From contig CAXMNG010000128.1 in the NCBI GenBank assembly GCA_964194585.1, positions 1-7,520 of the forward strand: a stretch of DNA of 7,520 bases. Reading direction: 5' to 3'. This stretch comes from JAABYT01 sp964194585. Its GTDB lineage: Bacteria; Pseudomonadota; Gammaproteobacteria; HK1. Every line of letters starts with the position of its first letter. Within the stretch, counting starts at the first letter, position 1. Shown here one piece after another: positions 1-6,293 of the stretch. The position numbers and the translations under genes are program-made. The notes beneath the pieces are model-generated. The model was not told the DNA's origin, did not search any database, and was given only the letters and a program-made list of their open reading frames with translations.

Positions 1-1130
1 CCCTGATACAGCTCCACGTCCCCGGGAGACTCCTCGGTACCGGCGAACAAGCTGCCGATCATGACAGTGTGGGCGCCCGCCGCCATGGCCTTGGCGATGT
101 CGCCGGAGTAGCGCACGCCGCCGTCGGCGATCAGCGGCACGTCGCTGCCCTCGAGCGCGCCCGCCACGTTGACGATGGCGGTCAGCTGCGGCACGCCGAC
201 GCCGGCCACCATCCTGGTGGTGCAGATGGATCCGGGACCGATGCCGACCTTGACGGCATCGGCGCCAGCCTGCACCAGATCGTGCGCGGCTTCGCCGGTG
301 GCGATGTTGCCCGCGATCACTTGCATGCCGTCGAAGTTGGACTTGATCCAGCGAACCCGCTCCATGACGCCCTCAGAATGTCCATGGGCGGTGTCGACGA
401 CGATGACGTCGACGCCTGCGTCCACCAGTACGGCAACCCGTTCGTCAGTGCCCTCGCCGGTGCTGACCGCGCCGCCGACCCGAAGCCGCTCCTGACTGTC
501 TTTGCAAGCGTCGGGAAATTCGCTGGCTTTTTGAATGTCCTTGACGGTAATCAGTCCGCGCAGCTGAAAGTCACGATTCACCACCAGCAGCTTTTCGATG
601 CGATGCTCGTGCAGCTTGCCGATGATCTCGCTCTTGTCCGCACCTTCACGCACCGTCACCAGGCGGTCCTTCGGCGTCATGACGGTGGCGACCGGCTCGT
701 CGTAGTGGGTTTCGAAGCGCAGATCACGACCGGTGACGATCCCGACCAGATCCTCACCGTCCACGACCGGGACGCCGGAGATGTCGTATTCCCGGGTGAG
801 ATCCAACACCTCGCGGATGCTGGCTTTGGGAGAGACGGTGATGGGATCGCCGATGACGCCACTCTCGAACTTCTTCACCGAGAGCACCTGGCGCGCCTGT
901 TCCGCGGCAGTCATGTTCTTGTGGATGATGCCGACGCCGCCCTCCTGGGCGACAGCAATAGCCAGCCGCGACTCGGTGACCGTGTCCATGGCCGCCGAGA
1001 CCAGCGGGATCTTGAGGGAGATCCCTCGGGTGAGGCGGGTATCGAGGCTTGCTTCGCGCGGCAGTATGTTGGAGTAGCGTGGAACCAGCAGGACGTCGTC
1101 AAAGGTAAGGGCGTCGTCGATGTCTTGCAT
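1..1130 (-). CDS. guaB: Inosine-5'-monophosphate dehydrogenase (partial, 3' end outside window)
   Basis: Cytosolic enzyme that oxidises IMP to XMP with NAD+, the committed step towards GMP. The 376 complete codons present begin MQDIDDALTFDDVLLVP, the typical GuaB N-terminus. The (beta/alpha)8 barrel is interrupted at about residues 92-205 by a pair of CBS (Bateman) domains, seen in segments such as GVPVVDGEDLVGIVTGRD and LLVVNRDFQLRGLITVKD. The catalytic loop GPGSICTTR places the nucleophile at Cys303, and the IMP-phosphate motif IADGG is at 334-338. The sequence runs off the left edge in the conserved GTEESPGDVELYQG, so about 110 residues of a usual 487-490 are missing, including the mobile flap. 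The start at 1130 has GGGAG 11 nt upstream (1142-1146), and a nearby upstream ATG is stopped after two codons. It is divergent from xseA, the same pairing as in E. coli. guaA may follow outside the window (inference). Confidence 0.97.
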   Translation of the reverse strand, partial: MQDIDDALTFDDVLLVPRYSNILPREASLDTRLTRGISLKIPLVSAAMDTVTESRLAIAVAQEGGVGIIHKNMTAAEQARQVLSVKKFESGVIGDPITVSPKASIREVLDLTREYDISGVPVVDGEDLVGIVTGRDLRFETHYDEPVATVMTPKDRLVTVREGADKSEIIGKLHEHRIEKLLVVNRDFQLRGLITVKDIQKASEFPDACKDSQERLRVGGAVSTGEGTDERVAVLVDAGVDVIVVDTAHGHSEGVMERVRWIKSNFDGMQVIAGNIATGEAAHDLVQAGADAVKVGIGPGSICTTRMVAGVGVPQLTAIVNVAGALEGSDVPLIADGGVRYSGDIAKAMAAGAHTVMIGSLFAGTEESPGDVELYQ

Positions 1131-1170
1131 GCCCGGATGAACTCCCGCGTAGACTTGAAGTTAGCCGGAC

Positions 1171-1199
1171 ATGATAATCTTTTATTCGTCAATCGTAAA
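1171..1199 (-). promoter_or_regulatory. Candidate sigma70 promoter of guaB
   Basis: On the minus strand the sequence reads TTTACG (1194-1199), a 17-bp spacer, then TATCAT (1171-1176). The -10 box matches consensus at 5 of 6 positions and the -35 box at 4 of 6, with ideal spacing. It lies in the AT-richer part of an otherwise GC-rich window, 40 bp upstream of the guaB ATG. The bases just downstream of the -10 (GTCCGGC) form a GC-rich discriminator, a feature of stringently controlled promoters in E. coli, including guaB. That regulation is inferred here, not seen. Confidence 0.5.
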
Positions 1200-1213
1200 C
1201 GACAATCCATTAT
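1185..1213 (+). promoter_or_regulatory. Weak candidate promoter of xseA
   Basis: TTCGTC (1185-1190), a 17-bp spacer and CATTAT (1208-1213) lie on the plus strand 21 bp ahead of the xseA ATG. The -10 matches 4 of 6 positions and the -35 only 3 of 6. It overlaps the guaB promoter candidate on the other strand, so the two would compete if both are real. Spacing and position are the main support. Confidence 0.22.
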
Positions 1214-1234
1214 CCAGACCAGGCATCAGCCAGC

Positions 1235-2590
1235 ATGAACGATAACGGCACGGGCGCGGAAGACAGCGCCATTCGCAACGTCTACAGCGTCTCCGAGCTC
1301 AATCTGGAAGCGCGGGCGCTGCTGGAAGAAAATTTCTCGCGCATCTGGGTGGAAGGCGAGATCTCCAATCTGGCACGGCCGGGGTCCGGCCACATCTACT
1401 TTTCCCTCAAAGACGACCGCTGCCAGCTGCGCTGCGCCATGTTTCGCATGCACAACCGCCGCATGGATTTCGCACCGGAAAATGGCCTGCAGGTGCTCGC
1501 CAACGGCCGCATCAGCCTGTATCCGGAGCGCGGCGACTTTCAACTCATCGTGCAGTTTCTGGAGGAAGCCGGTGCGGGGGCACTGCGCCGCGCCTTCGAG
1601 GCGCTCAAGAAGCGCCTCGCCGACGAGGGATTATTCGACGAAGCCCGAAAAAGGCCGCTGCCATCCCTGCCCCGGCAAATCGGCATCGTCACTTCTCCCA
1701 CCGGAGCGGCGTTGCGCGATATTCTCAGCATCCTCGCGCGACGCTTTCCCGCCATACCGGTCATGATCTATCCGGTGCCGGTGCAGGGTGCGGAGGCCGC
1801 GCCAGAAATTGCCCGCATGCTGGATGTTGCCAGTGATCGCGACGAGTGCGACGTGCTGATCCTGGCCCGTGGCGGCGGCTCGCTGGAGGATCTGTGGGCC
1901 TTCAACGAGGAAAGCGTGGCCCGCGCCATCCGCCGCGCACGCGTGCCGGTAGTCACCGGCATCGGCCATGAGGTGGATGTCACCATCGCCGACTTCGCCG
2001 CCGACCGGCGTGCCGCGACGCCGTCCTCGGCGGCGGAGCTGGTGAGTCCGGAAGCCGGCAAATGGCGCCAGCAACTCTCTGCCGGCGTGCGCCGTCTCCA
2101 CCGTCACGCCCGGCGCCGGGTTGCGGACGAACGGCGCCTGGCAGTCGCGCTCTCGCGGCGCCTGGTCCATCCCCGGCGCCACCTGTTCGATCTATCCCAG
2201 GGACTCGACGCCCTGGTAGCGCGCCTGACCCGCGCCGCCCGCCACACGAGCGTCACGCGGCGCGCCCTGTTGACCGCCGTCCATGGGCGCCTGCGGCAAC
2301 GGGATCCGTCCCAGGTGCTGGCGGGTTACCAGGCCACATACCGACAGCTCAGCCAACGCCTGCACTACGCAAGCGGCCGCCTCCTGGTGCAACCGCAATC
2401 CCGGCTCGCCGGCATCCTCAGGGCCCTGGAAGCCGTCGGTCCCGTGGCTACGTTGGACCGGGGCTATGCCATCGTCACCCGCGCCCGGGACGGCAAGCTG
2501 GTGCGGGCCGCCGAACAGGTGCGGATCGGTGAGGAGATCGATACGCGTCTCGCCGATGGACGGCTGCGATCGACGGTCAAAGAACGTTGA
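1235..2590 (+). CDS. xseA: Exodeoxyribonuclease VII large subunit
   Basis: Nuclease subunit of exonuclease VII, which with several XseB small subunits degrades single-stranded DNA from both ends to oligonucleotides. It is 451 aa, the usual length. An N-terminal OB-fold (about residues 16-112) contains WVEGEISNLARPGSGHIYFSLKD, followed by the catalytic core from about 140. The core includes IGIVTSPTGAALRDI (Asp162), the glycine-rich RGGGSLEDLWAFN (212-224, with Arg212) and GIGHEVDVTIADF (242-254, with His245 and Asp248). These fit the catalytic positions known for E. coli XseA with a constant offset of 7. The Arg-rich segment from about residue 280 to 400 matches the helical region that binds XseB, and the C-terminus has the usual LDRGYAIV. 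Only a weak AGG lies upstream of the start (11 nt). xseB is not in the window, which is normal. Confidence 0.97.
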   Translation: MNDNGTGAEDSAIRNVYSVSELNLEARALLEENFSRIWVEGEISNLARPGSGHIYFSLKDDRCQLRCAMFRMHNRRMDFAPENGLQVLANGRISLYPERGDFQLIVQFLEEAGAGALRRAFEALKKRLADEGLFDEARKRPLPSLPRQIGIVTSPTGAALRDILSILARRFPAIPVMIYPVPVQGAEAAPEIARMLDVASDRDECDVLILARGGGSLEDLWAFNEESVARAIRRARVPVVTGIGHEVDVTIADFAADRRAATPSSAAELVSPEAGKWRQQLSAGVRRLHRHARRRVADERRLAVALSRRLVHPRRHLFDLSQGLDALVARLTRAARHTSVTRRALLTAVHGRLRQRDPSQVLAGYQATYRQLSQRLHYASGRLLVQPQSRLAGILRALEAVGPVATLDRGYAIVTRARDGKLVRAAEQVRIGEEIDTRLADGRLRSTVKER

Positions 2591-2606
2591 CAGGTGCCGG
2601 CACCTG
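2591..2606. terminator. Perfect 16-bp palindrome between convergent xseA and elyC, possible bidirectional terminator
   Basis: CAGGTGCCGGCACCTG begins at the first base after the xseA TGA and ends 11 bp before the complement of the elyC stop. It can fold as a 6-bp stem with a CCGG tetraloop. Flanking GAC and GTC could lengthen the stem across a 2-nt bulge. There is no run of T after it on the plus strand, and only a scattered TTCTTT about 6 nt after it on the minus strand, so it is not a textbook intrinsic terminator. Position between two converging genes is the main argument. Confidence 0.4.
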
Positions 2607-2617
2607 CTGTCCCCTGA

Positions 2618-3382
2618 TCAATAGCGGATCCGGTACCAGAGTTGCCCGACAAGCTCGTGCAACGCTATCCGGCTTCTGTCCAGCGCGCGCGCGCTGGGCA
2701 ACCAATCGAGCACTCCGGCACCGGCGCGATTCCCCGTGCGCCGTCCGGTGGGCGCCGCGGTCACCCGCACACCCTGACCCTCGAATACTTCCACGGCACG
2801 CGGCATGTGTGCTGCACTGGTTACCAGAATGACGGCGGCGATATTCTCCTCGCGTAGCAGCTCCGCGGAATAGCTTGCGTTCTCGGCGGTGTTGCGGCTG
2901 CGCTCTTCCAGCCAACGGACGGGGACATTCAGCTCCTGCTCCAATACGCCCTTGATGAGCGCCGCCTCCGACGCGGGCTCACCTCCATGAACCCTGCCGC
3001 CGCTGACGAGCAGGGGAAGTCCCGTCTCGCGTTGCAGGCGTGCCCCGTAGCGCAATCGCACCAGTGACGGGAAGGCGACCGTTTCGCCGCCGTACTCCGG
3101 CGCGTTGGCGTTGCGACCACCGGCGAGCACGACGATAGCACCGACGTCTTCGGCCAATGCCGCCCCGGGAAGCCTGGCAGGAAAGCGCTCGACGGCCTCG
3201 AAGAGGGCATCGGCTACTCTGGGCATGCTGAGTATGGTGAGACTGACGAAGGATGCGGCGAACAGCAGCACCGCGATGAATTTTGCCCGCCGCCATAACG
3301 CCAGCCCGGCAACACCGAGGAGCAGGTTGCCGCCGGGGGGCAGAATCAGGGCGGCGGCGATTTTAGTGAGTAGTATCCCCAT
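2618..3382 (-). CDS. elyC: ElyC/SanA/YdcF-family (DUF218) inner-membrane protein
   Basis: It is 254 aa with two hydrophobic stretches at about residues 8-29 and 34-52, joined by a short basic turn (WRRAKF), then a DUF218 domain (about 80-245). The domain carries the family landmarks GAIVVLAGG (81-89), SGGR (127-130), RNTAENA (163-169) and VTSAAHMPRA (187-196). Length, the two N-terminal membrane segments and the C-terminal ending LHELVGQLWYRIRY resemble E. coli ElyC, an envelope factor needed for normal peptidoglycan assembly at low temperature. The biochemical activity of the family is not settled. SanA and YdcF share the domain, but SanA has one membrane segment and YdcF lacks this N-terminus, so ElyC is the closest guess. 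The start lies 6 bp after the lipA stop, with a G-rich tract (GCGGGG) immediately upstream, so it is probably co-transcribed and perhaps translationally coupled with lipA. Confidence 0.85.
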   Translation of the reverse strand: MGILLTKIAAALILPPGGNLLLGVAGLALWRRAKFIAVLLFAASFVSLTILSMPRVADALFEAVERFPARLPGAALAEDVGAIVVLAGGRNANAPEYGGETVAFPSLVRLRYGARLQRETGLPLLVSGGRVHGGEPASEAALIKGVLEQELNVPVRWLEERSRNTAENASYSAELLREENIAAVILVTSAAHMPRAVEVFEGQGVRVTAAPTGRRTGNRAGAGVLDWLPSARALDRSRIALHELVGQLWYRIRY

Positions 3383-3388
3383 CCCCGC

Positions 3389-4351
3389 TCAAGCCACCGA
3401 TTCTCCGGCGGCCTGAAGATCGGCGTGGTACGAGGAACGCACCAGCGGCCCGCTGGCAGCGTTTGCGAAGCCCAGCCCGCGGGCGAACTCGCCCAGTGAT
3501 TCGAACTCCCGGGGCTCCCAGTAACGGGCTACCGGCAGGTGGTGGCGACTCGGCTGCAGATACTGGCCGATGGTCAGCATGTCACAGCCGTGCGCCCGGA
3601 GATCTCGTAACACCTGCTCCACTTCATGACGCTCTTCGCCGAGGCCCAGCATCAGCCCGGACTTGGTGGGGATGCTCGGGTGCTCCTCCTTGAAACGCTG
3701 GAGGAGCCGAAGTGACCACGCGTAGTCGGCGCCGGGCCGCGCCATTCGATACAAGCGTGGCACGGTTTCCAGATTGTGGTTGAGCACGTCCGCCGGCGCC
3801 TCGGCCAGTGCCGACAGGGCGCGGTCCATGCGCCCGCGGAAATCCGGCACCAGGATCTCGATGCGGGTATCAGGACAGCGCTCGCGCAAGCATGACACGC
3901 AGGCGGCGAAATGGCCGGCGCCGCCATCGCGGAGATCATCGCGGTCCACCGACGTGATGACCACGTACTTCAAGCCCATGACAGCCACGGCCTGGGCGAG
4001 ATGCTCCGGCTCGTCATCGTCGAGTGGCTTCGGCCGCCCGTGGGCGACATCACAGAAGGGGCAGCGACGGGTGCACAGATCGCCCATGATCATGAAGGTG
4101 GCCGTTCCGTGGTTGAAGCACTCGGCGAGATTGGGACACGAGGCCTCCTCGCAGACGCTGTTGAGGCCCTGTTGGCGAAGCAGATTCTTGATGCGGCGCA
4201 CCCCTGGTCCCAGGGGCGCCTTGACGCGGATCCAGGGCGGCTTGCGCGGCAGCGGCCCCTCCACCGGAGTGATCTTCACGGGATTGCGCGCCGTCTTCTC
4301 CGCACCACGCTGGGCTCGGCTCGGTTTGCTCGGTGGTTCGACGTCAGGCAT
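3389..4351 (-). CDS. lipA: Lipoyl synthase (radical SAM)
   Basis: Inserts two sulfur atoms into octanoyl groups carried on lipoyl domains, giving the lipoyl cofactor of pyruvate and 2-oxoglutarate dehydrogenases and the glycine cleavage system. It is 320 aa, against 321 in E. coli. The auxiliary 4Fe-4S cluster motif CX4CX5C is at Cys67, Cys72 and Cys78 (CEEASCPNLAEC). The radical-SAM cluster motif CX3CX2C is at Cys93, Cys97 and Cys100 (CTRRCPFC). The C-terminal RSSYHA (305-310) supplies the serine ligand of the auxiliary cluster. VVITSVDRDDLRDGGA and LGQYLQPSRHHLPV are also intact, so nothing essential is missing. No clear Shine-Dalgarno precedes the ATG, but the length and the first residues fit the family. 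It lies 98 bp downstream of rnt, across the palindromic element, and 6 bp before elyC. lipB is not in the window. Confidence 0.97.
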   Translation of the reverse strand: MPDVEPPSKPSRAQRGAEKTARNPVKITPVEGPLPRKPPWIRVKAPLGPGVRRIKNLLRQQGLNSVCEEASCPNLAECFNHGTATFMIMGDLCTRRCPFCDVAHGRPKPLDDDEPEHLAQAVAVMGLKYVVITSVDRDDLRDGGAGHFAACVSCLRERCPDTRIEILVPDFRGRMDRALSALAEAPADVLNHNLETVPRLYRMARPGADYAWSLRLLQRFKEEHPSIPTKSGLMLGLGEERHEVEQVLRDLRAHGCDMLTIGQYLQPSRHHLPVARYWEPREFESLGEFARGLGFANAASGPLVRSSYHADLQAAGESVA

Positions 4352-4376
4352 GGGCCGAGTATCTCATAATCGTGAT

Positions 4377-4454
4377 TGTAGGTTGGGCTGAGCGAAGCGA
4401 AGCCCAACATGTGGGCCGGAATGTTGGGCTTCGCTTCGCTCAGCCCAACCTACA
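4377..4454. repeat. REP-like palindromic element with perfect 34-bp inverted arms
   Basis: The left arm (4377-4410) and right arm (4421-4454) are exact reverse complements over all 34 bases, separated by a 10-base spacer (GTGGGCCGGA). The arms begin TGTAGGTTGGGCTGAGCG and each contains a nested stem, GTTGGGCT paired with AGCCCAAC around GAGCGAAGCGA. Either each arm can fold alone or the two can fold together. Translated, an arm reads VGWAERSEAQH, a peptide I recall as a recurring artefact in spurious small proteins of many proteobacteria, which suggests a dispersed repeat family (memory, not checked). It fills most of the rnt-lipA gap and overlaps the last bases of rnt. There is no T-run after the hairpin in the lipA direction, so mRNA stabilisation or partial attenuation is likelier than termination. 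It encodes no transposase, so any mobility would have to act in trans. Confidence 0.9.
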
Positions 4455-5079
4455 GGTGGCCGCGGCTCAGCTCGGTCCATCGGTTGACTATGGTGCAGAA
4501 GAGATCCGCTGTCTTCTCGGCATCGTAGATGGCGGAATGGGCATCGCGGCCGTCCCATTCGATGCCGGCGGCCTCGACGGCCCGGGACAACACCGTCTGG
4601 CCATAGGCGAGGCCACCGAGGGTCGCGGTGTCGAAAGTCGAAAACGGATGGAAAGGGTTGCGTTTGAAATTCGTGCGCTCCACCGCGGCATTGATGAAGC
4701 TCAAGTCGAAAGACGGATTGTGCCCCACCAGCACGGCGCGCGTGCATCCGTTCGCTTTCACCGCTTTGCGCACCGGATCGAGAATTGTCTTGAGCGCCTC
4801 GCGCTCAGGCACCGCGAATCGCAACGGATTATCCGGATCGATACCATTGAACTCGAGCGCCGCAGGCTCCAGGTTGGCACCGGGAAAAGCTTGCACATGA
4901 CAGGCCTGGGTCTCGATGCGATGCCAGCAGCCGTCGCTATCGATATCCAGAAGCACGGCGGCGACCTCCAGGAGCGCGTCGGTCTTCGGATTGAACCCGC
5001 CGGTCTCCACATCCACGACGACCGGAAGAAAGCCGCGGAAGCGAGATGCCATCGGTAGGGTGAGGGACACGTCGCTCAT
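4450..5079 (-). CDS. rnt: Ribonuclease T (DEDDh 3'-5' exoribonuclease)
   Basis: Trims 3' ends of tRNA (end turnover), 5S and 23S rRNA and other stable RNAs, and acts as a homodimer. It is 209 aa, against 215 in E. coli. The DEDDh catalytic residues are all present and fall at the same positions as in E. coli: Asp23 and Glu25 in VVVDVETGG, Asp125 in HNPSFD, and His181 and Asp186 in HSAIYDAEKTADLF. The conserved NPFHPFSTFDTATL lies between them. The start at 5079 is chosen because MSDVSLTLPMASRFRGF matches the family N-terminus and its ATG overlaps the pyrC stop (ATGA), with a purine-rich GGTGGAAGC just upstream. An ATG at 5169 would add 30 unrelated residues inside pyrC. The TAG stop (4450-4452) lies inside the right arm of the palindromic element, so the last residues (about RGHL) differ in sequence and length from relatives. 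Confidence 0.96.
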   Translation of the reverse strand: MSDVSLTLPMASRFRGFLPVVVDVETGGFNPKTDALLEVAAVLLDIDSDGCWHRIETQACHVQAFPGANLEPAALEFNGIDPDNPLRFAVPEREALKTILDPVRKAVKANGCTRAVLVGHNPSFDLSFINAAVERTNFKRNPFHPFSTFDTATLGGLAYGQTVLSRAVEAAGIEWDGRDAHSAIYDAEKTADLFCTIVNRWTELSRGHL

Positions 5080-6113
5080 GCTTCCACCAGCTTCCATGCG
5101 AGTCGTTCTCCGGCTCCGTAGGGCACCAGTTCCTGATCGGCGTAGCGCAGCACGGCCGGCACCTGCCAACTTTGCTTCTCGAGGGTAATGCGCGTCATGT
5201 TGACAGGCAGATTATAGAATCGCGCGCCGTTCACCGATGCAAATTCTTCCAATTTTTCGAGATGTCCGGCCGCCTCGAAAACTTGCGTGTAGAGTTCAAT
5301 GGCGGCGTGGGCAGTGTAGACGCCGGCGCACCCGCACGCAGATTCTTTTTCCAACCTTGCATGGGGCGCCGAGTCGCTACCAAGAAAGAACTTGCTGCTG
5401 CCGCTGGTGGCCGCCGAGACCAGCGCCTGGCGATGCTTTTCCCGTTTCAAAACCGGCAGGCAATAGTAATGGGGGCGCAGTCCACCGCTGAATAACGCGT
5501 TGCGGTTCAACAGCAGATGGTGGACGGTGATAGTGGCCGCAAGCGTGTCGGGTCCCTGGAGAACGAAGTCCACGGCATCCGACGTCGTCACGTGCTCGAA
5601 TACGACGCGTAGCCCGGGAAAGCGATCGAGCAGAGGACCAAGCACGCGCTCGATGAACACCCGCTCGCGATCGAACACGTCGATTGCCTGGTCGACGACC
5701 TCGCCGTGCACCAGCAGCGGCAGCCCGGTCTCCTGCATGGCCTCGAGGGCCGCAGACGTGCGTCGCAGGTCGGTAACGCCGTGAGCGGAGTTGGTGGTCA
5801 CGCCAGCAGGATAAAGCTTGACGCCGTGCACGTGGCCGCAGGCCCTGGCGCGCAGTATTTCTTCGGCGCTGGTATCGTCGGTGAGGTACAGCGTCATGAG
5901 GGCCTCGAACGTGGACGACTCCGGCGCTGCGGCCTGGATGCGTTCCCGGTAGGCCAGAGCCTGTTGGGTGGTGGTGATGGGTGGCATCAGATTGGGCATG
6001 GCGATGGCGCGTCCAAATCGCCGCGCCGTGTCCGGCACCACCAGCGAGAGTATCTCGCCGTCGCGAAAATGCACGTGCCAGTCGTCGGGTTGCGTGATCG
6101 TGAGTCGGTTCAT
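5076..6113 (-). CDS. pyrC: Dihydroorotase (class II, E. coli type)
   Basis: Zinc amidohydrolase that closes N-carbamoyl-aspartate to dihydroorotate, third step of UMP synthesis. It is 345 aa (348 in E. coli). The metal site is complete: His13 and His15 in DDWHVHFRDG, the bridging carboxylated lysine Lys99 in GVKLYPAG, His136 in LLVHGE, His174 in VVFEHVTT and Asp247 in LGSDSAPH. All are shifted by a constant 3 from the E. coli numbering as I recall it. The start at 6113 (MNRLTITQPDDWHVHF) fits the family. The frame stays open upstream to an ATG at 6257, but those 48 residues are not PyrC-like. It overlaps the following rnt by 4 bp and is divergent from aceE. A short GC hairpin precedes the start (see 6122-6136), and no good Shine-Dalgarno lies at normal spacing. 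Confidence 0.97.
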   Translation of the reverse strand: MNRLTITQPDDWHVHFRDGEILSLVVPDTARRFGRAIAMPNLMPPITTTQQALAYRERIQAAAPESSTFEALMTLYLTDDTSAEEILRARACGHVHGVKLYPAGVTTNSAHGVTDLRRTSAALEAMQETGLPLLVHGEVVDQAIDVFDRERVFIERVLGPLLDRFPGLRVVFEHVTTSDAVDFVLQGPDTLAATITVHHLLLNRNALFSGGLRPHYYCLPVLKREKHRQALVSAATSGSSKFFLGSDSAPHARLEKESACGCAGVYTAHAAIELYTQVFEAAGHLEKLEEFASVNGARFYNLPVNMTRITLEKQSWQVPAVLRYADQELVPYGAGERLAWKLVEA

Positions 6114-6121
6114 GCTGTATC

Positions 6122-6136
6122 CGGGAGCGTCTCCCG
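6122..6136 (-). promoter_or_regulatory. Hairpin in the pyrC leader, 8 nt before the start codon
   Basis: In the pyrC transcript sense the sequence reads CGGGAG, ACG, CTCCCG: a perfect 6-bp GC-rich stem with a 3-nt loop, whose base is 8 nt upstream of the ATG. The only strong Shine-Dalgarno-like stretch, GGGAG, lies in the 5' arm and would be paired when the stem forms. In E. coli and Salmonella pyrC a leader hairpin masks the ribosome site when pyrimidines are plentiful. Whether this is the same mechanism is inference, and GGGAG is 17 nt from the ATG, which is long. Confidence 0.35.
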
Positions 6137-6184
6137 CGCCGTAACCCGGCAGCCCGTCGCAACCGGGGGGACCGCGTACCGTAT

Positions 6185-6264
6185 CGGGAGCGGCGGGCGC
6201 CCGCAAGCCGCTCTCGCACTTCCATGTGCTCCGCGGCACCTGCACATCCGTGTGCAATGGCCGC
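6185..6264. other. Two further dyads in the pyrC-aceE intergenic region
   Basis: The 262-bp gap 6114-6375 holds no convincing gene. Besides the hairpin next to pyrC it has two stems. The first pairs 6185-6194 with 6207-6216 (GAGCGGC with GCCGCTC as perfect core, plus flanking pairs including one G-U on the plus strand), with the self-complementary GGGCGCCC inside the loop. The second is nested: TGCACA (6241-6246) with TGTGCA (6251-6256) around TCCG, and outside it GCGGC (6233-6237) with GCCGC (6260-6264). A weak minus-strand promoter match, TTGCGG (6201-6206), 17 bp, TACGGT (6178-6183), overlaps the first stem and would give a pyrC leader of about 57 nt. Short stems arise by chance in GC-rich DNA, so a role as operator or leader structure is only possible. 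Confidence 0.3.
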
Positions 6265-6293
6265 TCACCACACCGCAGTCATCTCGGCCTCGA

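Noticed and set aside
1155..1178. TTGAAG with GATAAT as an xseA promoter
   Set aside because: The boxes are only 12 bp apart, too close for sigma70 spacing.
69..1238. Long plus-strand open frame (389 codons) opposite guaB
   Set aside because: It is fully antisense to a clearly recognisable guaB and resembles no family. Long antisense frames are common in GC-rich genes.
4377..4454. Inverted repeat as an intrinsic terminator
   Set aside because: Neither strand has a T-run after the hairpin, and no T-rich tract is close by. Called a repeat element instead.
4377..4454. CRISPR repeat pair
   Set aside because: The two copies are in inverted, not direct, orientation. The spacer is only 10 bp and there are no further units.
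4364..4747. Minus-strand open frame across the palindromic element, ending in VGWAERSEAQH-like sequence
   Set aside because: It is out of frame with rnt and its tail is only the translated repeat.
4333..5058. Plus-strand open frame running through the palindromic element and antisense to rnt
   Set aside because: It contains both repeat arms as pseudo-peptide and otherwise mirrors rnt. There is no independent support.
5080..5169. 30-residue N-terminal extension of RNase T from an ATG at 5169
   Set aside because: It lies inside pyrC in another frame, is unlike RNase T, and the ATGA overlap start gives residue numbering identical to the E. coli enzyme.
6114..6257. 48-residue N-terminal extension of PyrC from an ATG at 6257
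   Set aside because: The family starts at MNRLTITQPDDWHVHF. The extra residues are Pro/Gly/Arg-rich and look like translated intergenic DNA.
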